A stretch of 36,481 nt of DNA, taken from the NCBI GenBank assembly GCA_964627255.1, contig CAZVIN010000120.1:1-36481 (forward strand), in the 5' to 3' direction. The stretch is from CALLJL01 sp964627255. GTDB taxonomy: Bacteria; Acidobacteriota; Aminicenantia; Aminicenantales; CALLJL01. The translations under genes and the position numbers were made by a program. How positions within the stretch are numbered: position 1 is the first letter of the stretch; every line of letters starts with the position of its first letter. The notes beneath the pieces are model-generated. The model ran no database searches, was not told where the DNA came from, and worked only from the letters and a program-made list of their open reading frames with translations. Positions 30,315-36,481 of the stretch are shown here, one piece after another.

Positions 30315-31384
30315 GAAGTTTAACCCACTTTTACGACGGGCGTAAAATTCTTAATATCCCCTATCTTCCGGTTCAAGCGAAAGAATGCTTGGTAATTTTC
30401 GGCCCAAACGGAGCTGGAAAGAGTACCTTACTCCGTATTGCCTCTTTGCTCGAAAAGCCAACGCAAGGAGAAATCTATCACCGCGGCCTTCTGGTCCGAC
30501 TGCCGGCACCTCTTAGCTTGCGTCGCCGCTTGGCTCACCTTCTGGACCGACCTCTTTTTTTCCGCGGCCCAGTGCGCGATAACCTGCTCTACGGCTTAAG
30601 AATCAGGGGAATAGGACGGGAAGAGCAACAAAGAAGGCTGGCTGAAATTAGCGCTCAATTCAAACTTGAGCCTTATCTTGAACGCCAGCCTGACGAACTT
30701 TCAGCGGGAGAGAAACAGCGGGTTAATTTAGCTCGGGCTTTTATCCTTCAACCAGACATCCTTTTCTTGGATGAGCCTCTGGCTAATCTCGACGTCCGCA
30801 CCCGGGAAGAAATCTTAGTTGAATTTAAGCAAATAAGGAAGGAAAGAGGACAAACGGCCCTCCTTGTAACCCATAACCGCGAGGAAGCCGCTTATCTGGC
30901 GGACCGAATGGCTGTGCTGATTAACGGAGAAATCGTCCAATCCGGAAAACCAGAAGAGGTCTTTGCGAGCCCAGCCACAGTTGAGGTGGCTCATTTAATG
31001 GGACAAGAGACTCTGGTGGAAGGAACGGTAGTTGGCCAGGAGAATGGCCTGTTAAAGGTGGCCTTAGCCAATCACTTCCTTTATACCCTTGGAACTTGCT
31101 CCCGGGGGGAGAAAGTGACTGTCATTTTTAGGCCGGAAGAAGTCATTCTGGCTCCAGAAAAACCTGAAAGCAGCGTCCGCAACTGGTTTTATGGTTCAAT
31201 AACTGAAATCAAGTCCTTGGATAAGTTGGTTCTGGTCAGTCTGGATTGCGGTTTTAAGCTTAAGGCTTATCTTAGTCGACCGGCTTTAGAAGAATTGAAA
31301 GTGAGCGTGGGCCGAAAATTTTGGGCCGGAGTCAAAGCCACCTCACTTTCCGTCAAACCGTTTAAAGATGCTCACCCCAAATGA
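30290..31384 (+). CDS. tupC: Tungstate ABC transporter ATP-binding protein with TOBE-like domain
   Basis: A 364-aa ATPase that powers TupB. It has Walker A GPNGAGKST (38-46), the signature LSAGEKQR (137-144), Walker B ILFLDEP (157-163) and the H-loop in LLVTHNREEA. A C-terminal region of about 120 residues after position 240 resembles the TOBE/Mop oxyanion-binding domain of ModC-type ATPases and may allow feedback by intracellular tungstate. One oddity: where the Q-loop glutamine is expected (pattern VFQxP), the protein has LLDRP, placing Asp86 there. The gene overlaps tupB and precedes moeA by 40 bases. Confidence 0.9.
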   Translation: MATTELEIRSLTHFYDGRKILNIPYLPVQAKECLVIFGPNGAGKSTLLRIASLLEKPTQGEIYHRGLLVRLPAPLSLRRRLAHLLDRPLFFRGPVRDNLLYGLRIRGIGREEQQRRLAEISAQFKLEPYLERQPDELSAGEKQRVNLARAFILQPDILFLDEPLANLDVRTREEILVEFKQIRKERGQTALLVTHNREEAAYLADRMAVLINGEIVQSGKPEEVFASPATVEVAHLMGQETLVEGTVVGQENGLLKVALANHFLYTLGTCSRGEKVTVIFRPEEVILAPEKPESSVRNWFYGSITEIKSLDKLVLVSLDCGFKLKAYLSRPALEELKVSVGRKFWAGVKATSLSVKPFKDAHPK

Positions 31385-31424
31385 AACAACCCAGCTTAAA
31401 AAAATTTAATAGAGGACAATAGAG

Positions 31425-32657
31425 ATGATTTCCTTCGAAAAAGCTCGCCAATTAGCTCTGGAGCAGGCGACGGCTCTGGGTCGAGAGAAGATAAGAATCG
31501 AAGCGGCCTTCCGACGTGTCGCCGCCTGCGAAATCAAAGCCAAAATTCCTTTACCCCCCTTCACCAATTCCGCCGTTGATGGCTATGCTTTAAGAAGCGA
31601 AGATACCAAAGACCTAAGGGCCGCAAGCCCGAATTCTTTCGTCCAGCTAAGACTCTTGGCTGAACAAAGAGCCGGCGATTTCTTTAAAGGCCAGCTTAAG
31701 CCAGGCACGGCCTTAAAATTGATGACGGGGGCGCCGGTGCCTCGCGGGGCTGATGCTGTTATTCCCCGGGAGGAAGTGGAGGCCGGGACGAATCATATCA
31801 GGCTAAAAAGAGAGGTTAAGAAGGGGGAAAATATTCGCTTGGCCGGAGAAGACATAAGGCCTGGCCAAACCATTATCCAGCCCGGCACTTGGCTTCAGCC
31901 AGCTCATCTTGCTCTTATGGCCGCCTGCGGGTTGATGGAAATTGCAGTTTATCGTCAGCCTAAGGTTACTGTTATTATCACCGGAGATGAGCTTTGTCCT
32001 CCTGGCAAGCCCTTAAAAAAAGGCCAAATCTATGATTCAAATTCTACCCTGCTTCAAGCCTTAATTAAAACGACCGAAGCGGAATTGATCGCCCTTAAAA
32101 AAGTTAAAGATAACCTGAGTTCGCTGACCTCAGCCCTCAAAAAGGCTATTTTGGCCTCTGACGTGATCATCACTTCAGGTGGAGTTTCGGTTGGTGATTA
32201 CGATTTAGTCCGAGCCGCGGGGCAAAGACTTTCCGGCCGGCAAATCTTCTGGCAAGTAGCGCAAAAACCAGCTAAACCCTTGACTTTCTACCTTTTCCGT
32301 CATAACCGGAAAAAAGTATTTTTATTCGGTTTGCCAGGTAATCCGGGTGCAGTAGCCATTGCCTTCGAAGAGTACGTGCGCCCCTTTATAAAAAAAATTA
32401 TAGGCAGGAGCGATTTTTTGCCTCGAGAGATAGAAGCAACGCTCACCCACGCGGTCAAAAAAAAGAGAGGGCGGTTGAATTTCTTACGCGTTAGACTCCA
32501 GTTAACCGGAGGAGATTGGCAGGCCACCTCAGCCGGAGCACAGGAATCAGGAATAATTTCGAGCTTAACCGAAACCGAAGGTTTAGCTCTTATTCCCGCG
32601 GAAAGCGATTTTTTGCCTGAAGGAACAAGAGTTAAGGTTCACCTCCTGGAATGGTAG
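31425..32657 (+). CDS. moeA: Molybdopterin molybdenumtransferase (MoeA)
   Basis: A 410-aa cytoplasmic enzyme that inserts the metal oxyanion into adenylylated molybdopterin. Family motifs are PLPPFTNSAVDGYALRSED (about 39-57), LMTGAPVPRGADAVI (about 98-112), NIRLAGEDI (about 138-146) and GGVSVGDYDLV (about 251-261), with the MoeA C-terminal beta-barrel from about 340. In this operon, behind a tungstate transporter, it may insert tungsten; some organisms carry one MoeA per metal, but only one is seen here. It is followed by moaA after 28 bases. Confidence 0.94.
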   Translation: MISFEKARQLALEQATALGREKIRIEAAFRRVAACEIKAKIPLPPFTNSAVDGYALRSEDTKDLRAASPNSFVQLRLLAEQRAGDFFKGQLKPGTALKLMTGAPVPRGADAVIPREEVEAGTNHIRLKREVKKGENIRLAGEDIRPGQTIIQPGTWLQPAHLALMAACGLMEIAVYRQPKVTVIITGDELCPPGKPLKKGQIYDSNSTLLQALIKTTEAELIALKKVKDNLSSLTSALKKAILASDVIITSGGVSVGDYDLVRAAGQRLSGRQIFWQVAQKPAKPLTFYLFRHNRKKVFLFGLPGNPGAVAIAFEEYVRPFIKKIIGRSDFLPREIEATLTHAVKKKRGRLNFLRVRLQLTGGDWQATSAGAQESGIISSLTETEGLALIPAESDFLPEGTRVKVHLLEW

Positions 32658-32685
32658 GCCAGATAAATAAGCGCAGGAGCAGCTG

Positions 32686-33642
32686 ATGGAAGACCTGTTC
32701 AACCGGTCAATCAATTACATGAGACTGTCGATCACTGACCGCTGCAACCTGCGTTGCTTTTACTGCCGGCCCCGCGATGATGCTAATTTTTTACCTTCCG
32801 AGGAAATTCTCTCTTATGAAGAGCTGCTTCGGCTGGTCCGCATCGCCCTAAATATCGGTATCACCCGTTTTCGCCTTACCGGGGGAGAACCTCTTCTCCG
32901 ACCTGGGTTGGCTGAGTTTGTGGCTCAAATCACGGCCATCCCCGGGATTGAAGATTTATCTCTAACCACTAACGGCCTTCGGCTTCAAGACAACTTAGAG
33001 AAACTCTGGCAAGCCGGGCTTAGAAGAATAAATATCTCGCTGGATACTCTGGACAAAAAAAAATATGCTGCTATCACCGGAAGTGATAGCTTAGAAGAAA
33101 TTCTTCAAAGCATTAAGCAAGCTTTAAAAGTCGGTTTTGACCCAGTTAAAATTAACGTTGTCCTGCTCAAAGGCGTAAACGAGGATATAACCGACTTTAT
33201 CCGCTTAGCCTTTGACTCCCCGCTCCACATTCGCTTTATAGAGCTAATGGAGTTTTCGCCTGTCGATGGCTATTTTCTTTCGGCCGAGGCGGTTTTAGAA
33301 AAATTAAAGCAGAAAGGTCAACTAAAATTATTTCAGCTTCCCGGTTCTGGGCCCGCTCGCTATTATCAACTCGAAGGGATGAAGGGAAGTCTCGGTTTTA
33401 TTACCCCCTACAGTCATCATTTCTGTCTCGGGTGTAATCGGTTGCGGATTTCCGCTAAGGGGGAACTCCGAACTTGCCTTTTTGCCGCCAAAACTTATGA
33501 TTTAAAAAACCTGCTGCGAAATGGGGCCTCGGATAAAACAATTAAAGAATTTTTCTTGGCCGCTTTGACGGAAAAACCAGCCAGCTGGCGGCAAGCAAAG
33601 AAACCCGCAAAAAAACAAGGGCTCAGGGAAATTGGCGGCTAA
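32686..33642 (+). CDS. moaA: GTP 3',8-cyclase (MoaA)
   Basis: This radical-SAM enzyme, with MoaC, converts GTP into cyclic pyranopterin monophosphate, the first stage of molybdopterin synthesis. The N-terminal [4Fe-4S] cluster is held by Cys20, Cys24 and Cys27 (DRCNLRCFYC), and the C-terminal cluster by Cys247, Cys250 and Cys264 with the usual CX2CX13C spacing. GGEP (66-69) contacts AdoMet. The conserved C-terminal double glycine needed for activity is present (Gly317-Gly318, the last two residues). AGGAG six bases upstream supports the start. The length of 318 aa is typical. Confidence 0.95.
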   Translation: MEDLFNRSINYMRLSITDRCNLRCFYCRPRDDANFLPSEEILSYEELLRLVRIALNIGITRFRLTGGEPLLRPGLAEFVAQITAIPGIEDLSLTTNGLRLQDNLEKLWQAGLRRINISLDTLDKKKYAAITGSDSLEEILQSIKQALKVGFDPVKINVVLLKGVNEDITDFIRLAFDSPLHIRFIELMEFSPVDGYFLSAEAVLEKLKQKGQLKLFQLPGSGPARYYQLEGMKGSLGFITPYSHHFCLGCNRLRISAKGELRTCLFAAKTYDLKNLLRNGASDKTIKEFFLAALTEKPASWRQAKKPAKKQGLREIGG

Positions 33643-33664
33643 AAGTTATAGAAAGGGGAAATAA

Positions 33665-34231
33665 ATGAGGTCAAAAAAATCAAGTAAGCAAGGCGTGAAA
33701 GGCCAGAGGAGCAGCTTGTCGGCGGGGTTTAAAGATGCTGCAAAGAGACGAGCCACAAAGTCTGCGGTTCAAAGTCGGCCGCAAACCTCTGAGCTATCAA
33801 TGGTCGATGTCGGGACTAAGCCAGAAACATGGCGCACCGCCGAAGCCCAAGCAAAAGTTGTTATGTCCCCCAAAACCCTTGACCTAATTCTCAAAAATAA
33901 GCTACCCAAGGGAAATGTCTTGGTTGCGGCCAAATTAGCCGGTATCCAGGCCGCCAAAAAGACCGCCGATTTAATCCCCCTCTGCCATCCGTTGAGATTA
34001 ACCTCTGTCCAAGTGGAGGTCGTTCCGCAAGTGGAAGAAAAGGCGCTTTTAGTCCTTTCTCGCGTTAGCGCCTTTGAGCGCACTGGAGTGGAAATGGAAG
34101 CCTTGACCGCGGCTGCGGCCGCCTGTTTAACCATCTATGATATGGCCAAAGCCTTTGACCGGAGGATGGTGATTACCGACCTCCATCTTTTAACCAAAAC
34201 AGGAGGTAAGAGTGGCTCTTTCCGATGGTGA
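33665..34231 (+). CDS. moaC: Cyclic pyranopterin monophosphate synthase (MoaC)
   Basis: The partner of MoaA. All active-site residues known from E. coli MoaC have counterparts at constant spacing: Lys82, His108 (in LCHPL), Glu143 and Glu145 (GVEMEAL), Asp159 and Lys162 (DMAK). The protein is 188 aa because it has about 42 extra N-terminal residues, very basic and Ser-rich (11 Lys or Arg in the first 38), before the usual SMVDVGTK start. This extension looks unstructured; an internal start would remove part of the conserved core, so I keep the long form, preceded by GAAAGGGG. The next gene overlaps by 20 bases. Confidence 0.93.
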   Translation: MRSKKSSKQGVKGQRSSLSAGFKDAAKRRATKSAVQSRPQTSELSMVDVGTKPETWRTAEAQAKVVMSPKTLDLILKNKLPKGNVLVAAKLAGIQAAKKTADLIPLCHPLRLTSVQVEVVPQVEEKALLVLSRVSAFERTGVEMEALTAAAAACLTIYDMAKAFDRRMVITDLHLLTKTGGKSGSFRW

Positions 34232-34682
34232 AAAAGCCAAGACCGGCCGAATTATCTCGGTCAACATCAGCCGGAAAAAAAGCGTTCGCAAAATTCCGCA
34301 GCCAGAAGCAATAATCATCGCTAACTATGGTCTGGAGGGAGACTGCCATGCTGGTTCAGGCCATCGTCAGGTGAGTCTTTTGGCCATAGAAAGCATTGAA
34401 AAAATGAGACACCTGGGGCTTAAAGTTGGACCAGGCGATTTTGCCGAAAACATCACCACCTCCGGCCTCGAATTGCCGCTGCTTCCCGTCGGCACGATTT
34501 TAGAAATAGGGCCCGAGGTAGTGCTTGAAGTCAGCCAAATTGGCAAGGTTTGCCATACAAAGTGCGCGATTTTTCGGCAGGTCGGCCAGTGTGTAATGCC
34601 CGAAGAAGGTATTTTCGGCCGAGTCCTTAAGGGTGGCAAAATTAAACCAGGAGATTCAATCTATGTCCGAAAGCAAGAATGA
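34212..34682 (+). CDS. MOSC-domain protein
   Basis: A 156-aa single-domain MOSC protein. Recognisable parts are GLEGDCHAGSGHRQVSLL (about 45-62), GDFAENITTSG (about 77-87) and GKVCHTKCAIFRQVGQCVMP (about 113-132), the last containing the conserved cysteine that is thought to bind sulphur or the cofactor. MOSC domains occur in Moco sulphurases and in stand-alone proteins within moa/mog operons, whose function is not fully defined. It starts with GTG, and AGGAGG five bases earlier lies inside the end of moaC, so translation is coupled. The next gene overlaps by 20 bases. Confidence 0.88.
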   Translation: MALSDGEKAKTGRIISVNISRKKSVRKIPQPEAIIIANYGLEGDCHAGSGHRQVSLLAIESIEKMRHLGLKVGPGDFAENITTSGLELPLLPVGTILEIGPEVVLEVSQIGKVCHTKCAIFRQVGQCVMPEEGIFGRVLKGGKIKPGDSIYVRKQE

Positions 34683-35199
34683 CCAATTCCCAGCATTAAC
34701 ACTGGCTATTCTCACTATCTCCGACCGGTCTTTTCGAGGCGAAAGAGAAGACCGCACCGGGCCAGAACTGAAGGCTTTTATTGAAGGAAGAGGGGCAAAG
34801 GTGGTGGAGCTGGCCGTGCTTCCCGATGATAAAGACCTGATTAAGCAACATTTAATAGCCCTTTGTGACCGTCCTGATTCACCCGAAATCATTCTCACTG
34901 CCGGCGGCACTGGGCTTGGACCGAGAGATGTAACCCCAGAGGCAACCAAGGATATCCTGGACAAAGAAGTTCCCGGGTTAACCGAGGCTATGCGGGCTCA
35001 AAGCCTGAAGTTGACGCCTGCAGCTATGCTCAGTCGGGCAATAGCTGGGATTAGAAAGAAAACCCTGATAATCAATCTCCCCGGAAGCCCCAAAGGAGCC
35101 AGGGAAAACCTGGAAGCGGTGATGCCAGCTTTGCCGCACGCCGTAGAAATAATTAGGTCTAAGATTACTGACTGTCAGCAATCATCAACCAAGAGGTGA
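34663..35199 (+). CDS. mog: Molybdopterin adenylyltransferase (Mog/MoaB family)
   Basis: This enzyme activates molybdopterin by adenylylation before metal insertion by MoeA. Motifs include LTISDRSFRGEREDRTGPEL (near the N-terminus), ILTAGGTGLGPRDVTPEAT (about 86-104) and LPGSPKGARENLEAVMPALPH (about 144-164, written as the family pattern). The ATG at 34663 has GGAG nine bases upstream; an in-frame GTG at 34633 would extend it by 10 residues inside the MOSC gene and has less support. From the chosen start it is 178 aa. Mog and MoaB are hard to separate by sequence; either would catalyse the same step. Confidence 0.92.
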   Translation: MSESKNDQFPALTLAILTISDRSFRGEREDRTGPELKAFIEGRGAKVVELAVLPDDKDLIKQHLIALCDRPDSPEIILTAGGTGLGPRDVTPEATKDILDKEVPGLTEAMRAQSLKLTPAAMLSRAIAGIRKKTLIINLPGSPKGARENLEAVMPALPHAVEIIRSKITDCQQSSTKR

Positions 35200-35445
35200 T
35201 ATGATTAACCAAAATTATCGTTCTCATATCCCTGACATATTTCTAAGACCAGCTAAAATAAAACGGAACGGAGCCAAATTTGCGAAGCGATCTTAAAGCG
35301 GACGAAAAATGCTTATTCCTAAGAATCTTAGATTTAGGAAAAGGGTGGCGAAAAAACCAAGAGCCAATTCTTTCCGGCCAGCGCAAGGCTAAAAAGCGAT
35401 GCCAGATTGGTGAATCGAGATTTATCGACCACAAAGGAGAAATAA
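35200..35445 (+). other. 246-base gap between mog and mobB
   Basis: No clear gene is present. The sequence is purine-rich towards the right end and leads into the ribosome site AAAGGAG of mobB. A separate promoter for mobB is possible; I do not see convincing boxes. Confidence 0.4.
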
Positions 35446-36087
35446 ATGAAAATAGTAGGTATCGTCGGGCCAGCCGATAGCGGCAAGACAAACCTCATTA
35501 TATCTTTAATCCGGGAGCTAAAATCACGAGGCCGGAAATGCGGTGTCCTAAAAAGAGCTGACCATCCCATAGAACTCGACGTTGAAGCCAAAGATTCCCA
35601 TCGCCTTCAGGCCGCCGGCGCTGAAGAAGTAGCTGTTCTAACCCCAGAAAAATTCTTTTTAATAAAAAAAGGCCACCAGAAAGATTCCTGGCTAAGCTTG
35701 GGGCTGGAACACTTTGCTTCCGTCGACATCCTATTCATTGAGGGTGGGAAGAGGGAGATTGGTTTGAAGAAAGTTCTCGTCGCCACGAAACCAGAAGATA
35801 TAAACCTCCTCCCCGATAAAGAAGACCTCATCGCTCTTGTTTGCGAAAAAGAATTTACCTCGGCTTTTCCCGTCTTTCGTCCCCATCAAGCCCGAGAATT
35901 AGCTGATTATCTTTGGAATTCAGTTCCGCCGCTTGAGCCGCTGGTATATCTCCAAGTGGACGGTACAGCTATTCCGTTAAATCCCTTCGTCGCAACCATG
36001 TTTCAAGAAATCATTACCGCTATGCTTCGTCCGCTTAAAGGTATCCCCGAATCTCCCCACACTATTTGCGTTACTCTGAAAAAATAA
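35446..36087 (+). CDS. mobB: Molybdopterin-guanine dinucleotide biosynthesis protein B (MobB)
   Basis: A P-loop GTPase-like protein thought to assist MobA in attaching GMP to the cofactor. The N-terminal MKIVGIVGPADSGKTNL contains Walker A at 8-15, followed by GVLKRADHP and DSHRLQAAGA, typical for MobB, and LFIEGGKR. At 213 aa it is longer than the usual ~170: the last 50 residues add a segment with LQVDGTAIPLNPFVATMF, resembling a C-terminal extension seen in some MobB proteins. mobA is not in this window. AAAGGAG lies seven bases before the ATG. It is the last identifiable gene of the operon. Confidence 0.88.
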   Translation: MKIVGIVGPADSGKTNLIISLIRELKSRGRKCGVLKRADHPIELDVEAKDSHRLQAAGAEEVAVLTPEKFFLIKKGHQKDSWLSLGLEHFASVDILFIEGGKREIGLKKVLVATKPEDINLLPDKEDLIALVCEKEFTSAFPVFRPHQARELADYLWNSVPPLEPLVYLQVDGTAIPLNPFVATMFQEIITAMLRPLKGIPESPHTICVTLKK

Positions 36088-36481
36088 GATGCATCCCCTC
36101 TGTCCGATTTAAGCTCACATCTTGTTGCCGTGAGGGACTCGCTCGCAGGGCAAATCGAAGGAAATATGAAATTTTAACCGGGCCGGATGTGTATTTTAAA
36201 TTAAAACACGATTTATTCTTATCTTAACCTTTAAGGAGGGCAAGATAAGGCTTTATGAGGCCCGACTTTTTCCCAGATAGAATAGTTCTTGGAACCGAAA
36301 AACCCAAGATATTCATGAAAAAAAGCCCTGAAAGGACCATACATTTTAAGGACGAGCCAGAAGACGCTGGACTTAGAGCCCACATAGTTGTCGCTACTTT
36401 TGGGTCGTTTTAATTACTTCAAATCAGCTAATCAAAAAGATAAGAGGACTAAGAAAGAAGGTTTCAAGGCAGGTCTTGCTG
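36088..36481. other. Right edge with palindromic elements and a short reading frame
   Basis: No known gene is recognised. An inverted repeat GTATTTTAA-A-TTAAAACAC (36191-36209, one mismatch) and a second, CTTATCTT (36218-36225) with AAGATAAG (36242-36249), stand upstream of a small frame at 36255-36413. The loop of the second repeat holds AAGGAGGG. The set looks like a promoter-leader region, possibly for a gene beyond the window. No terminator for the Moco operon is evident. Confidence 0.4.
36255..36413 (+). CDS. Possible 52-aa small protein, unrecognised
   Basis: A short frame from ATG 36255 to TAA 36411-36413 encodes 52 residues, beginning MRPDFFPDRIVLGTEK. It is basic in the middle, has no membrane segment, and I do not recognise it. 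A strong Shine-Dalgarno sequence (AAGGAGGG, 36233-36240) lies 14 bases upstream, too far for ideal use, and a weaker ATAAGG is nearer. It may be a real small gene or chance. Confidence 0.2.
   Translation: MRPDFFPDRIVLGTEKPKIFMKKSPERTIHFKDEPEDAGLRAHIVVATFGSF

Noticed and set aside
1..36481. Mobile elements, CRISPR arrays, tRNA or rRNA genes
   Set aside because: I looked for transposase, integrase and phage motifs, regularly spaced repeats and cloverleaf-like sequences and found none that hold up.

Overview
The window reads as one contiguous piece of a Gram-negative bacterial chromosome. An outer membrane with heptose-containing LPS is implied by separate heptose-7-phosphate kinase and adenylyltransferase genes and a WaaC-type heptosyltransferase. 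The gene style points to Acidobacteriota, and most likely a Candidatus Aminicenantes-like lineage: a secreted GWxTD-domain protein, large TonB-dependent receptors of the carboxypeptidase-regulatory-domain (Oar-like) type, secreted S9 and M24 peptidases, and a YncE-propeller/phosphoesterase lipoprotein. This assignment is inference from family content; no rRNA, tRNA or universal marker gene is present to settle it. I see no phage, IS element, CRISPR array or other mobile DNA.

Layout. 1-545: almost empty, with one unrecognised 44-codon remnant. 546-2070: a leftward peroxide-defence pair, a Prx6-type peroxiredoxin behind a PerR-like Fur-family regulator whose promoter carries two Per-box-like sites. 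1923-2682: long gene-poor spacer. 2683-5252: secreted GWxTD protein and a secreted TPR protein. 5546-13897: secreted S9 peptidase, Xaa-Pro peptidase, serine beta-lactamase-like hydrolase with four C-terminal membrane helices, and a TonB-dependent receptor, together looking like a peptide-scavenging set. 14037-17645: a GntR/FCD regulator divergent from a YncE/phosphoesterase lipoprotein, with back-to-back promoters and a repeated TATATCCT element. 17948-21019: a second, larger TonB-dependent receptor with a strong terminator. 21438-25192: rfaE1, rfaE2, heptosyltransferase, a small membrane methyltransferase and trmH, closely packed rightward. 25338-27989: a leftward three-gene unit of ECF sigma factor, single-pass putative anti-sigma factor and an HtrA-like two-PDZ protein that has lost the catalytic His and Asp. 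28369-36087: a promoter, a Moco-type riboswitch with its terminator, then tupABC, moeA, moaA, moaC, a MOSC-domain gene, mog and mobB.

How it fits together. The right-hand third is the most informative part. Its leader RNA has a GAAA-capped hairpin facing a tetraloop-receptor sequence and ends in an intrinsic terminator, so tungstate uptake and pterin-cofactor synthesis are probably shut down together when cofactor is abundant. The sigma/anti-sigma/HtrA-like unit looks like an envelope-stress circuit in which the HtrA-like protein would act as a binding or sensing protein and not as a protease. The left end is a simple autoregulated peroxide response. The two regulator-linked promoter regions (PerR and GntR) both show good -35/-10 boxes with 17-bp spacers, so transcription starts there can be placed with reasonable confidence.
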